Assembly (NCBI RefSeq): GCF_943734655.1
Contig: NC_071354.1
Location: 38,894,244-38,958,243 of the forward strand
DNA: 64,000 bases
Reading direction: 5' to 3'
Source: Sabethes cyaneus
Taxonomy: Eukaryota; Arthropoda; Insecta; Diptera; Culicidae
Below are positions 22,794 through 35,200 of this stretch, piece after piece. Under the pieces are notes generated by a model that saw nothing but the letters and a program-made list of their open reading frames with translations, did not search any database and had not been told where the DNA came from. Every line of letters starts with the position of its first letter. Positions within the stretch are counted from its first letter, which is position 1. The translations under genes and the position numbers were made by a program.

Positions 22794-25702
22794 TAGATTA
22801 TAAATTGAATTTTGGACCAAATTTCTTTTATCAAATTCTGGACCTGGAGTAGATTTTGGGCCACGTTTCTAATGAGATTTGAAACCAGCAACCAGATTTT
22901 GCATTAGATTTGGGATTACATTTTGGACCCAGATTTACGAGCTGGTCTGGACCACATGTCAGATTATGGACCAGATTTTGGACCACCTTTTTATCTAACT
23001 TGGACCAGATATTGCATAAGATTTTGGACCTCATTTTTAATCAGATTTTATATTAGATTCTGGACCTGGACCACACGGTGGACTTGAATAAAATCTTGCA
23101 GCTGTATAAGATTCTAGACCAGCTTTTGAGCCACATTTGCGTCAGATTTAGACCATTTTTGATCAAATTTTGGACCAGATTGTGGAACTTGCCCCGATTC
23201 TAGGCCACTTTTTTATCAGATTTTAAATCAAATATGGGTCTCGATTCTGGAACTAAACTAGAATGCAATCCAAATTTTGGGCCACATTCTTGATCAGATT
23301 TCAAACCAGATTCTGGTTCCGGATTGTATTTTGGACCTGGACTAGATTGCGGATCACATTTTTTTATCAAATTTTGTTCTAGATTTTATAGCAAATTTTC
23401 AAAAAGATTTTAATTGAATTCTGGATCGGACTGAACTACATTTTTGATTAGATTTTGGTCATATTTTGAACCAGATTCTGGACCTGAAACAGATGATGGA
23501 CCACCATCAGATTCCGGACCAGATTTTGAACCACATTCTTATCAAATTTGGATCAGGTTTTGAGTAATATTGCAGACGACATTTTTTATCAGAGTTTGTA
23601 TCACATGTGGGACCAGTTCGTGGTCCATATTCAGGGCCATAACCATGGTTCAAAAACTATATTCAGGACCAAGACCAGACTCTGGACCACTTTTCTGATC
23701 AAATTTTAATCCAGATTTTCGGTGAAATTTTAAACCAGATTCTCAATTTCGTCCAGATTATAAATCCAATTTTGGACCAAATTTCTTTTATCAAATTCTG
23801 GACCTGGAGTAGATTTTGGACCACGTTTCGAATGAGATTTAAAACCAGCAACCATATATTGCATGAGATTTGGGATTACATTTCGGACCCAGATTTAAGA
23901 GCTGGTCTGGACCACATGTCAGATTATGGACCAGATTTTGGACCACATTTTTATCTAACTTGAACCAGATGTTGCATAAGATTTTGGACCTCATTTTTGA
24001 TCAGATTTTATATTAGATTCTGGACCTGGACCACACGGTGGACCTGAATAAGATCTTGGAGCTGCATAAGATTCTAGACCAGATTTTGAACCACATTTGT
24101 AGACCATTTTTGATCAAAATTTGGACCAGATTGTGGAACTTGCCCCAATTCTAGCCCACTTTTTTATCAGATTTTGAATCAAATTTGGGTCTCGATTCTG
24201 GAACTAAACTAGAATTCAATCCAGTTTTTGGGCCACATTCTTGATCAGAGTTTAAACCAGATTCTGGATCCGGATTGTATTTTGGACCTGGACTAGTTAG
24301 CGGATCACATTTTTGTTCAAATTTTGTTCCAGATTTTACAACAATTTTCAAAAAGGTTTTAATTAAATTCTGGAACGGATTGGACTACATTTTCTATTAG
24401 GTTTTGGTCATATTTTGAACCAGATTCTGGACCTAAAACATTTGTTGGACCTCCATCAGAGTCCGGACCAGATTTTGAACCACATTTTTATCAAATTTGG
24501 ATCAGGTTTTGGGTAATATTTCACACCACATTTTTTATCAGATTTTGTATCACATGTGGGACCAGTTCGTGGTCCACATTCAGGACCATAACCATGGTTC
24601 AAAAGCTAAATTCAGGATCAAGACCAGATTCTGGACCACCTTTCTGATCAGATTTTGGATCAAATTTTAAACCAGATTCTCAATTTCGTCCAGATTATAC
24701 ATCAAATTTTGTACCACATTTCTTTTACCAAATTCTGGACCTGGACCTGGACCTTGAGCCACGCTTCTAATGCGATTTAAAACCAGATTTTGCATTAGAT
24801 TTGAGATCGGACTTGGGATTACATTTTGGACCCAGATTTAAGAGCTGGTCTGGACCACATGTCAGATTATGGACCAGATTTTGGACCACCTTTTTATCTA
24901 ACTTGGACCAGATATTGCATAAGATTTTGGTCCTTATTTTTGATCAGATTTTATATTAAATTCTGAACCTGGACCACGTGGTCGACCTGAACCAGAACCT
25001 TTGAAGTTGCATCAGATTCTAGAACAGCTTTTGAACCACATTTGTATCAGATTTAAACCATTTTTGATCAAATTTTGGACCAGGTTGTGGAACTTGCCCC
25101 GATTCTAGGCCACTTTTTTATCAGATTTTGAATCAAATTTGGGTCTCGATTCTGGAACTAAACTCCCCTTCAATCCATTTTTTGGGCCACATTCTTGATC
25201 AGATTTTGAACCAGATTCTGGACCTAAAACATTTGTTGGACCTCCATCAGAGTCCGGACCAGATTTTGAACCACATTGTTATCAAATTTGGATCAGGTTT
25301 TGGGTAATATTTCAGGACCAAGACCAGATTCTGGACCACCTTTCTGATCAGATTTTGGGTCAAATTTTAAACCAGATGCTCAATTCCGTCCAAATTATAG
25401 ATCCAATTTTGGACCACATTTCTCTTATCAAATTCCGGACCTGGAGCAGATTTTGGACCACGTTTCTAATAAGATTTAAAACCAGCAACCAGATTTTGCA
25501 TTAGATATGGGATCAGATTTGGGATTACATTTCTGGACCACATGTCAGATTTTGGACCACATTTTTATCTAACTTGGACCAGATATTGCATAATCAGATC
25601 ACACGGTGATCAGATCACACCACACGGTGAACCTGAATAAGATCTTGGAGCTGCATAAGATTCTAGACCAGATTTTGAACCACATTTGTATCAGCTATAG
25701 AC

Positions 25703-26148
25703 CTATTGTTGCCACCGGCAAATAGGAAAAGTCACCGTTCTGTCACCTAAATGATTTATTCAATAACGAGCTTTAAAGCTGTAAATTTATAATTATTAGT
25801 TTTAATGTGAAACACGGGTTATCAAAAAGGGCTTACAATTTTAGTGACTTTCTTTGTCCTATGGTGCTCCTAACCTCACTTGCAGGATCTGCCTACTCCG
25901 TGTAGCCGCGTACTGATTATTTTGGAACCTGGTCCAAAGGGCGAATTTACTAATGAATAATGATGAAAAAATGTCCTATGCTACTTACAATGAATTGTTG
26001 CAATAAACTTTATAATGTAGCTATTACATAGAACTAATTTGCAAACTTCGCGAAAGATGATAATTGGTTAAAGTGCTGAATACAAATGATCATGTCATTA
26101 TGACTGTGTGCTGATCCCGGTCCCAGTTCTCAACACCTGCCGTAACAC
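25703..26148. mobile_element. 446-bp insertion in the array with 8-bp TSD
   Basis: Array sequence is interrupted between two copies of ctatagac (25,695-25,702 and 26,149-26,156). Sister units read 'cagatttagaccattttt' without the insert. An 8-bp duplication suggests hAT-type insertion, but the ends (ctattgttgccaccgg and, in complement, gtgttacggcaggtgt) match only weakly as TIRs. There is no coding capacity. Confidence 0.65.
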
Positions 26149-27460
26149 CTATAGACATTTTTGATCAAATTTTGGAAGAGATTGTGGAATTTGGCCGATT
26201 CAGGACCACATTTTTTATCAGATTTTGAATCTGATCCAGGACCAGGTTATAAAGCAGATTTTTGATATGATTTTTTGGGCTAGATTTTGGATCTGGAGTA
26301 GATTTTGGGCCACAGTTTTTCGATCAGTTTTTAAGCCACCAACCAGATTTTGGATCTGGTATTGAACCTGATCCAGACCTTAGTTTATGGATCTGGATTG
26401 CATCGTGGATCACATTTTTTATTATTATTTTATTTTTTATTTTGGACCATATTTTGGACTCCATTTTTGACAAGATTTTGTATCAGCTTTCGGTTTAGAT
26501 TTTGGACCTAGATTCTAAACCACACAAACATGCATCAGGTTATGGACCAGATTTTGGACCACATTTTTATCAGATTTAGACCTGATTTTGGAGCAGATCC
26601 CAGACCTGGACCACATGCTGAACCATCAATTTTGGGTCCAGATTCTGAAGTTAAACGAGAATAAAATCCAGATTTTGGGCTGCATTTTTTATCAGATTTT
26701 AATCCAGATTGTAGATCTGGACAGTATTTTGGACCTGGACTAGATTACGGACCACATTTTTTTTAGATTTTGGACATAATTTCCACCAGAGTCTGGACTT
26801 GAACCAGATGCTGGACCTCCATCAGATTCTGGTCCGCATATTTATCAAGTTTGGACCAGCATCTTTGGCTCGAGCAGCACGTTCCTCACAATCATGTGGA
26901 AGATTTGTGCCTTTACCGTTTGGACCAGGTTTTGGATAATATTTCAGACCTCATTTTTATCAAATGTGGGACCAGTTCTTTAACCGTATTCTGGATTAGA
27001 TTTTCGGCCTGTACCAAATTCTGGATTACATTTCTTATCAAATTTTGGTCTAGATTCTAAATCAAATTTCTCTCAAACTGGTCCAGATTATTAATCAGCT
27101 TTTTGACCAGATTTTGGGTCACACTTCTGATGAGATTTTAAGCCTGCAACAAAATTTTGATCAGATTTTAAACCGGATTCTGGACCTGGATCATATCGTG
27201 GACCACATTTTTTTTATCAAATTTTGTTTCAGATTTGAATTAGATTGTGGGCCATATTTTGGGCCACATTTTTATCAGATTTTAATTTATTCTAGACCTA
27301 GTTTTCAGAGCCGAAGCGTGACATTTTGGCAGCCTTGGTGAAAACCCCATTTGGTGCCTTGTCGTTTTTTGAAGCGGTGTTCCTTCGAAGTTTGTTGTAT
27401 TTTATAATTAGAGTGTCATACAAGATTTGTACAGCTTCGTATGTCCAATACTTTGCTATA

Positions 27461-28539
27461 GGGATCATTCAATAATGACGTCCACTGCTTATGGGGGGAA
27501 GGGGATGTCAATTTTGTGACAGGTTGTGACAGAGGGGGGGAGGGGGTCTAGGCAAATGTGACATCCGCCGAAGAAAATTTATTCTCAGAAAAAGGCTACA
27601 AAAACTGATCGATTTATTTCGATTTTCGAATTTATCTTACTTCAGAAGATCGCAAGAGGACCCGACATCGTCGAAACAAATAAATAAAGCTGATTCTCTC
27701 CTATCTTCTCTTCACTCAAAAAGCAACTTGTTTCATTTGTTGAACAGAATCTTTCAAGCAAGCTTCAATTGAAGCTGGTAATTGTTTCAGCTGATGGCGC
27801 CGAAAGTCGGGCACGATTTACCTATGTTACACTAGATTAATTATACCATGCGTTACATTAAAGGGTATATGTAAATCACTTTCAGTTCATTTGCAATCAA
27901 AGTTTCTAGCCTTTTACTAAATATTTGATAGATAAGTACAAAATAAACTTTAAAAGCTATCGTCACGATGTAGTGAAACCTGCCTCGCCGATGCAGATTG
28001 AAGTTGTTTTAAAGCGGAGCGGTGCTCTTCAATGGAAACCAAAACTTCATTTCTTCATTGATTTGTGGCGATTTGCAATTGAAAGTTGTTAGAGCCTTTG
28101 TTCGCAGTTCATAAATCGTGTCCATAAAAATGTTTTTTACTAATAAAATTACATACAGCAATTCGGTAAAAAAAAATCAGTAAAAGTCTACTCGCTGGGT
28201 GGAGAAAGTTAGCAAAACGTGGAATCTTTTTATAATTTCGTTAAAAAGATAACTTTGAGATCAGTTTATCCAGAAAAATCTAGAAACTAAATTTTTTTTT
28301 GAGAAAATACGCGACTGTTATTTTCTATGGTTTTTTAATCTTACACTACTTCTTAAAAGATTAAGCTATTTTTATAAAACACTTTTTGCTTTTAACACGC
28401 TTTTTATTTCTATTTTAGTTTTGTGTGACGTCCACAGGGGGGGGGGGGGTTGAGTTTTGTGACACAATCGGACAGAGGGGGGAGGGTGGGGGGTTCTAAA
28501 AAAGCAGAAATTTAGTGGACGTCATTTTTGAATCGTCCC
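27461..28539. mobile_element. 1.1-kb TIR element, G-rich subterminal
   Basis: The tips gggatcattcaataatgacg and, inverted, gggacgattcaaaaatgacg agree at most positions and continue 'tccac'. Both flanks carry ata (27,458-27,460 and 28,540-28,542), a possible 3-bp duplication. Next to each tip is a poly(G)-rich block with 'gacagagggggg'. The interior has no transposase. This resembles the mosquito MITEs with 3-bp duplications, but the family name is uncertain. Confidence 0.8.
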
Positions 28540-29007
28540 ATACCTGAGAGTGCCTTACTGCGGTTCAGACCAATTTTAACACCCACTAGAGCTAGCGCTC
28601 TTGGCGGGGCCAGCGGGGCCAACTGCACGTTACGGTACTGGCTCTTGGCATACAAAACATCAAAATTGATTCATAATTGGATGAGTTATCAGTGTTCTTT
28701 CGTTTTCTTCCTGTAATTATCACATTTACTTTGCGGTATGCGGAACTCTATTAATTCTAATTTTTCACTATCTTGCGTTAAACTTGTTCAACGCACTTCG
28801 CACTTTCCACCATGATGATTTTTCTGCGTATTCCACAGTATTAGTCAGAAAACATTTATCCATTAATGTCAATGACAAATGTGTCCCGCTGATTTGATAG
28901 AGACATTATGATTGACTTTCCCTAAAATAGGTAACTGTTAAGTTTGCTAACCCTACAATTGCCCCTCGCTTCAAACAGTCAATCCAGAATTTATTGCAAA
29001 GGCAACC
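28540..29007. other. Unassigned DNA left of the tandem duplication
   Basis: No gene or TE is recognised in these 468 bases. A 62-codon plus frame at 28,528-28,716 overlaps the MITE tip and is not convincing. The left boundary of the 7.87-kb duplication falls at 29,007/29,008. Confidence 0.5.
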
Positions 29008-30483
29008 AAACTGTTCAAATCAATTTCACCGAACACGGTTTCTATTAGCGTATAATTATTACCACAAATCAATTTTGTTTTCAATTTACGGTAATCGCTG
29101 GAATCTATTTGTGTGTGAAATCTCAATTACCCGAAGGTGACCCATCACTACCGAGTAGTGGACGAATTGCATGCATGCATATATAGTACATACATACTGG
29201 AAAGGCCTCACATCATTATCGATGACAGTTTTGAATTATTACTGCAATCGATTGGAAACTGCGGAAATCCGCTGCGGCCCTGTTTCCTGATGCAGCTGTG
29301 TCCGATCGATTGGTTTCACATTGCAGCGACATCGACATGTATCCTGCATTATTGGAACTAGTTGAGTGTGATTTGAATTCACCAACAGTGAATTCATAGT
29401 TTTCTGCTAACCAATTTAATTCAAGAATGGTGTAAAATATCTTCTTCTAAAGTATTTTGTAAAGTACGCCTCTGTATTAAATATTGGAATGCGCATAATT
29501 TAATGCCAATTGAGCAATCTTGGTAATTGAGCATCAACCATCCATTATACATTCGAATTGATTATATTTGGTATGCACGGTAATCTGGCCGGGGTGTGTC
29601 GCAAGTAACGTTACCATTTTACTTAAGCATAAATTACGCGACTGAAATATTTTTCAGCCGGTAACTTGCTTAAATCTATCGAATCTGTTTAAAATAAACA
29701 TATACAACAACACTAGAATACGCTCATGGATCGACCGAGAGGCAAATAAATAATAAAAAGCCACTCACTGGATGTGCAGTGAGTGGAAATTAATAAATTT
29801 TGCTCTCAATATTTTTTCCTGGCAGGAAACAATTGATTCATTAAATTCCCCTGTGCTGCTGTACTGCAGTACCTACCCTGCTTGGCTAACCGAGCCCCAC
29901 CAAGCTCGTGCCAATTATTATTTCAATAAATGTTGCACCTTTGTAGTCCGTTTCCGAATCAATCGGTTGTGTTCGGCAACTTTGTACCGGCAAGTTCAAA
30001 AGAGTACGTTCGATTGATCTGTCCGTTGCTGGCTGCCGCCAGAGCTGCCACAGTCCCCACAGTTTGCTTGCTCTTTTGCAATTTAGTTTGTCTGATTTGC
30101 ATCTGCCAGAAGATGCATATTCATCACCCTGGAACCTGGAAGGCATATTTATTTATTTAACGAATAATGTGAAATATTTGGCACAACTGACGAATCAGGT
30201 GTTGAGAAATTCCGGAATGACATGCTGAGGCAGTAATTTTAATCAATTAAACGATTGTATTAGCCCATGTTAAAATTCTTGTGATGTTTTATTTAATGCT
30301 TGTGCACTTTAAGGTAAGACTATTATTGGTTAAAGTGAAGCAAATCAAACTGGAGTGATCAATTTAAACCGTTTACACTATTAGGCTATTATAAACAGGT
30401 ATTGTTATAATCAAAAAGGGTTTAATGATAACAGACAGTGAGAATTAAGCATAAACAATTGACACTGTGCATTCATTCAACTA

Positions 30484-31095
30484 AGGCGTGGTACACAAAT
30501 TACGTAACGCCAAAATTATAATTTTTTTACCCCCTCCCTCCCCTATGTAACAATAAGTAACGCTTGGCATAACCCCCTAAATTACGTAACGTTAACTAAT
30601 TCTCCCTCCCCCTAACATTTCTCAACATTGAATACAAATCGCACAATCCGTTTAATTTTTTTTATTCTAACAAATTCATGAAGTGCATCGATTCTTTTCT
30701 AAGCTGCTCTGCTGTCTATGCTGAATTTTGATCAAACTGTATGATTTAACACAACCAAGTCTGGGCTCAAAATAGGAATTTTGAACAGAATGGGTTTGAT
30801 GAAATAAAATTAATTAAAATTAACACAAAAATTATTGAGTTTCATAGTAGAAACAGCAATTAGGCATCACCCCAAGTTGCACTCAAATGTTGTTGCTGTT
30901 GGACTCAAATAGTCTTCAGCTGCGTAGATTTATTTAGTAAAACCTAGTTTCGTTTTTGTTTAATTTGATAAATTTGTTTCGTAGCTATTCTCGTGACTCC
31001 CCCTCCCTCCTATGTAACAAAAAGTAACCCAAACTCGAACCCCCCCCCCCCCCCCCCCTTCCCTCGGTGCGTTACGTAATTTGTGCACGAAGCCT
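30484..31095. mobile_element. TIR MITE inserted at TA beside the mariner relic (copy 1)
   Basis: The tips aggcgtggtacacaaattac and, inverted, aggcttcgtgcacaaattac are both followed by gtaacgc. They are flanked by TA (30,482-30,483 and 31,096-31,097). Subterminal blocks rich in ccctccc with 'tatgtaacaa.aagtaac' are inverted near-copies too, including a poly(C) run of 19 at 31,039-31,057. There is no coding capacity. Confidence 0.85.
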
Positions 31096-31620
31096 TACCG
31101 GGACTGTAAACGGGCAGAATTTTCTCAAGGAGTGTCTACAGAAACGTCTGCTTCCCCTGTTGACGCAACACCAGGGCCCTGCGAACTTCTGATCGGATCT
31201 AGCTTAGAGCCACTACTCAAAGGATGTCCTGGAGTGGTACGAAGCCAACGGGGTTACTTTCGCACCCAAGGACATGAACGCCCTCCAACGCACCGGAACT
31301 AAGGTCCATTGAAAAATACTGAACTATTATGAAGCAGGCACTACGGAAGCATCCCAAGGAGGTCAAATCTGAAAAAGACATGAAGAAAAAGTGCGTTTCC
31401 GTTCAGAAGAAACTGCAGCCAGATGTTGTACAGAATCTTATAAGTGGAGTTTTAAGCGTAATGTGCGAGCATACGGTTATGGTATTGAAGTTGAATGAAA
31501 TAAATATGCCAAAAGATTACTCATGGGTTATATTTTATTGTCTGAAAGTTTGAAGAAGATCTGTCAACTAGGTAATTTTCTACAGCGTTTTTTCCGTGAT
31601 GCAATTTGATGTGGGACACC
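31096..31620 (+). pseudogene. DD37E mariner transposase 3' fragment with right TIR (copy 1)
   Basis: Reading begins abruptly at the MITE edge with YRDCKRAEF. After a frameshift it continues LKECLQKRLLPL, then SDLA (second D; stops flank it), SHYSKDVLEWYEANGVTF and PKDMN. After another shift it reads SNAPELRSIEKY, a TGA where W is usual, and TIMKQALRKHPKEVKSEKD to 31,557. The right terminal repeat (ctacagcgttttttccgtga, 31,581-31,600) ends near 31,620. The third catalytic residue E (IEKY) is kept here, unlike in the copy at 16.3 kb. Everything upstream is missing, so it is dead. Confidence 0.85.
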
Positions 31621-32217
31621 CTTTATTTACATACTTGACAGAAATACAATTGAAACTATGTAAAGAATTGCAAGCAACTAATTGACGGAAAGCTGCAAAT
31701 GAAACGCCAAAAAACTATTCTCGGCTAAGATAATAGCTGATTTTCCTTGCTTCGAGAATTGCTGCGTAAGTTTCAGGACATCAAAATGGACTAGATTCAC
31801 AAACTTGTTATAAACACCGTCCGGTGCAGCACGGCGGCTACCTTTCCAGATACGCACGGCAACGGGTGACTTTGACAATAGAATGCACTGGCGTTGCTGC
31901 ATATTGGCACGCTCCTCGACAACGCACGAACCCGATCGAGGAGCTTTGTCTCCGGCTAGACACCGACGAGCACGGTACCAACTTTCTTTGCTTTCTTTCT
32001 TATTCGTTCATATTCGGTGTAGGTACGTGACTGAGTTGTCAGGACGTTCGGGCTCCGTGCTCTAGCAGGTGCCGGCTGGTGTAAGCTGGCACGGTATCGC
32101 TCGCAAAGTAAAAGAACCTATATAACTGCTTGGTGCGATACGGTAAAAATTTATGAACGGTAGCGGGTGCCTTCCACAATTCCGTGTTGGTGTACCATAT
32201 CAGCTGCTGCTGCTCAA
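31621..32217. other. Unassigned moderately GC-rich DNA (also 39,492-40,088)
   Basis: No recognised domain is seen. It contains short frames on both strands (31,678-31,902 minus; 31,824-32,030 plus) and a tatataa string near 32,119. The composition differs from the surrounding TE sequence, so a fragment of a host gene edge is possible but not shown. Confidence 0.35.
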
Positions 32218-32689
32218 TAAAAATTTACAATAATTTATAACGAATGTAATCAAGATAATTTATCTAGTTTCAATTATTTTAGCATTAATCGAGAGGTCTT
32301 AACACTGCAAATGTATCTGCCAAATTTCATAAGGATTGGTTCTACTAGTTAAAAGTTATTAAAAAATTATTGATGAAATTTATTCAAGACAACTTATTGA
32401 CCAAACCTTTAATGGGACCAAACCTCAAAAACAGAAAAATAGAGTAAAAATGTGTAATTTTTTTTTAGGGTGACCGCGAACCCGCCTAATAGGGCGACAC
32501 AAATTTTTGTTTTTTAAACGCGTCCAAAAAAATAGCGTCTTTACAAAAATTGTAGAATACACTAAAATAAGCAACTTTGCTGCATGTAGTAACTATCTAC
32601 CAGTAAGAGGGTTGCGAATTTTAATGATTTGTTCAAAGAAACCTCTATAAAATCAAGCAAAGCAAAGCCATGTGTGTAAACGTCCTTCA

Positions 32690-32873
32690 GAACTTGACCC
32701 TTCTTTATCGACAGACTTCGCAGCCGGTTATTAGAGTACAGAAAAATTACGGGGCTAGGGCAAAGATCCTCTTAACTCTGTAGCGGCACCGATCAGTCGA
32801 GATTCGAACATACGACGACTGGCTTGTTAGGTTGGCATTGTACCCCTACGCTAACTGCGCGGGCCACTTTAAA
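32690..32873 (-). mobile_element. tRNA-derived SINE, third family (copy 1)
   Basis: On the minus strand gcgcagttagcgtaggggta carries an A-box, and 'gtatgttcgaatctcgact' carries a B-box (gattcgaaca at 32,801-32,810 on the plus strand). The body downstream ends near 32,690. The head resembles a tRNA with 'gttagcgtaggggtacaatg'. No tail was found. Confidence 0.7.
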
Positions 32874-33142
32874 ATCAGTTCTGCTCAAAAATGCACACGA
32901 TGTTTTCATTGTTCTATAAAGTTATTTAGTAGGTTAAAATACACTCTGAAGATTGTTTATCGCTAGGATGCATATAGATGATAACTAGCACAGTGTTAAC
33001 AAACAGTGAAATTAAGTTTCGAAGACACATATGATCATTTCCGGCTCAAAACGCTAAAAAACCCATTTTTAACTCAACTATTTTCGATTTCGAAAATTTT
33101 CGGAATTCGAAAGTGAAAATAGTTTCTTTCTAAACCTAATAT

Positions 33143-33413
33143 TTGACGAGCAACATTTCAAAAGATCCAATGTGTAAATGAGAAATTCTCTTAGCGTCTC
33201 CTCTCTTATGCTTATTCCTTATTACGACAGCCTAAATGCACTTGAATGCGTCTATTTTGCGTCTAGATGAAACGGTTGCTGGTGTTATTGGAAAGCTAAT
33301 CCTTTAGAAAAATTGGGTCGAAATGCATTTATGCCGCCGTAATAAGCATAAGAGAGGAGACGCAAAGAGAATCTCTCATTTGTACATTGAACCTTTTGAC
33401 ATGTTGGTCGAGA
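33143..33413. mobile_element. Foldback MITE, family A (copy 1)
   Basis: The inverted arms ttgacgagcaacatttcaaa and, in complement, ctcgaccaacatgtcaaaag continue through 'atgtgtaaatgagaaattctct'-like blocks. It is the same family as 15,618-15,874. The arms have more mismatches than those at 15.6 kb. Confidence 0.75.
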
Positions 33414-33959
33414 TTTTCATGTTTCAGATACTACCACTAATCGTGGGGAGTATCAATCGGCACCAAATTTAAGATTTTTACTTGAGAATGGCTAGGCCTA
33501 AGAAACAGTTTATTTAAGAATCTAGTTCAAAGTGATGCGTATAGAATTTGACTAACAGTTTTATAAAAATTACAAATTCAAATACAAATCAAAAATATTT
33601 GAGCTGGAAATGCCCATTTCAAATGACATATAAGATGGTATAACAAAGATTCCTTTCACCACTAGGTGGATTAAATCGGGTTTTTGTAGAAAGAAACCAC
33701 ACTAAACAGATGGTATATTTGATTGCCGTCTCTGCCTGTGAAGCAAATCAGGAAGAAAATGTATGGGGAAATGTGACCTGGAAGCTTTTCGTTATTTTAC
33801 TATTCAATGATTGAAAATGAAAATTGTAGTAAAAGCCACACAATTGCTACACCTATTATGAATCGACTAGTATTCAAGTCAATACCAGCTACCTTCTTGA
33901 GAGAAGTTGTCCTACGTCAAAAAATTGCAGTGAACTTTCCACACTTTGAGAAAAAGCAT

Positions 33960-34040
33960 TAAGTGACTTTAGCATGGGTTTATTCCCAGGCCCCTCTACA
34001 TATTATTTTCTTTCCTATTGAATTCTGCATTTACAGTCAT
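33960..34040 (+). repeat. SINE body fragment (also 41,831-41,911)
   Basis: gactttagcatgggtttatt, 'cccaggcccctct' and 'attgaattctgcatt' match the body of the SINE at 17,672-17,960. The tRNA-like head is missing. Just downstream, 'cccagtattatgggcca' occurs with small changes four times over 34,050-34,200. Confidence 0.55.
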
Positions 34041-34244
34041 CCCAGTATTACGGGCCAGTTAAGCATGATGCTGCTATAAAATTATCGGTAGAAAAACAGA
34101 TTTAAGTAATTTACAGATTATTTTTATTCCCAGTATTATGGGCCACTTTCAAACCTGGTCAGAATTATGGGTCAATGTACCCAGTATTATGGGTCAGTAA
34201 AACAACATAGGTTTTATTTCGAGAAAATCGCTCGCACGCGCGCC

Positions 34245-34268
<24 letters not shown>
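34245..34268. repeat. (TG)12 microsatellite
   Basis: There are twelve TG units here and thirteen at 42,116-42,141. It is one of only three differences I found between the two tandem copies. Confidence 0.95.
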
Positions 34269-34276
<8 letters not shown>

Positions 34277-34398
34277 TGGTTCTCGCGATTTAGGGGTCTT
34301 GTTGTATCTTGTACCGCACTCAGCAACTGTCTGAGTGAGTTGAGATTAGTTTCAAGTTTAGCTTCTTCTTCAGGAAGCTCATTAAACTGACTCAATGT

Positions 34399-34690
34399 AT
34401 GATGGATGGTACTCAGTATTGTGTTCGGGTTTCGAGTGGAATGTCAAGTTCATTCGAGTCACGCAGAGGGCTTCATCAAAGTGATGGTCTCTATGGCAAA
34501 CCAAGTATGCAAAAGCGGCCTAAACTAAACGGATACGATAGGCAGGACATGTTGCAAGAATGCCGGACAACTACCCTACAAAGAAGGTATTTGGCTCACA
34601 TCCGGTAGGCATAAGGACGCAGCGAGCAAGACTGTTAGATTAGGTGGAGGTGGAGATTAGGTTACATCGTGTACAAGATGCTCAGTTATA
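34399..34690 (+). pseudogene. RTE-like LINE relic: RT block fused to C-terminal block (copy 1)
   Basis: The plus-strand frame from 34,399 reads DGTQYCVRVSSGMSSSFESR then RGLHQSDGL, the reverse transcriptase segment just before the catalytic YADD block in RTE-like LINEs. It then jumps to a C-terminal region: in another frame AGHVARMPDNYPTKKVFGSH and PVGIRTQRARLLD, with stops. The YADD block and thumb between them are deleted. It is dead. Clade is from motif memory; other clades share similar C-terminal strings. Confidence 0.75.
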
Positions 34691-35170
34691 AGTTTAGGCG
34701 GGTGATATATGAGAAGCAACAAATCTACAACTCTTAAAAATGCTCTCAAATTTGCAAATGTTGACCGATTTTAGTCGAAAAAATTGACTTTAAACATTTC
34801 TAAAAAAACAAAAATTGAAATATCGAAAAAAGGATGGGTCAAACACTAGATAATTTTGTTGGCTTTGAAACAAAAAAAGAATCATGAGAATTGCTTGAGC
34901 CGTTCTTGAGATATTTATGGTACCGACTTTCAAAACCTGGTTTCGAGAAAAACGACGTTGAAGTTTTTATTCGTTGTGTAATCGCTCCAGACATGCGCAG
35001 TACAAATAGCTGTAACTTTGTCAATTTTTGGAATTCATCGAAATGACTTGAAATACATATGGTCAAAATGTCAATCTTTCGAAATAATCAATAAAAAAAA
35101 TTCGATTTTTTTAAGTTGAAAAAGTACTATGCCCCCTTAACACAAACAGTCAGATGGATTTTTTGCAACA

Positions 35171-35200
35171 AATAAATAAACAAATAAATAAATAAATAAA
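35171..35200 (+). repeat. (AAAT)n run, possible LINE tail (also 43,044-43,073)
   Basis: aataaataaacaaataaata and its continuation look like a LINE 3' tail or a microsatellite. If a tail, it may end the relic that starts near 34,400, with a different relic following. No target duplication was found. Confidence 0.5.

Larger units (their letters stand above)
20795..27310. repeat. 6.5-kb degenerate 12-nt array with ~960-bp higher-order repeat
   Basis: The base unit is about 12 nt: accagattctgg, accacctttctg, atcagattttgg, tccagattttgg follow each other at 21,999-22,046. Over 21.4-25.7 kb the variants recur in a fixed order. The string agattata after 'tttcgtcc' is at 22,795 (after a LINE), 23,755, 24,692 and 25,392, and ataaccatgg is at 21,961, 23,639 and 24,588. 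Spacings are 960, 937-949 and 700. Short plus-strand frames have a 4-residue W/F-D-Q rhythm from the 12-nt step; I do not call them genes. Confidence 0.9.
32218..33690 (+). mobile_element. Repeat family B, 5'-truncated (copy 1)
   Basis: It shares, in order, 'aatttataacgaatgtaatc', 'aatttcataaggattggttc', 'ttattcaagacaact' and the end 'aaagattcctttcaccacta' with 'ggtggattaaatcggg', with 49,634-51,705. It is interrupted by a SINE (32,690-32,873) and a foldback MITE (33,143-33,413). No coding sequence is seen. The superfamily is unknown. Confidence 0.65.

Noticed and set aside
32100..32130. TATA box for a host gene
   Set aside because: tatataa is expected by chance in AT-rich DNA and no coding exon follows.
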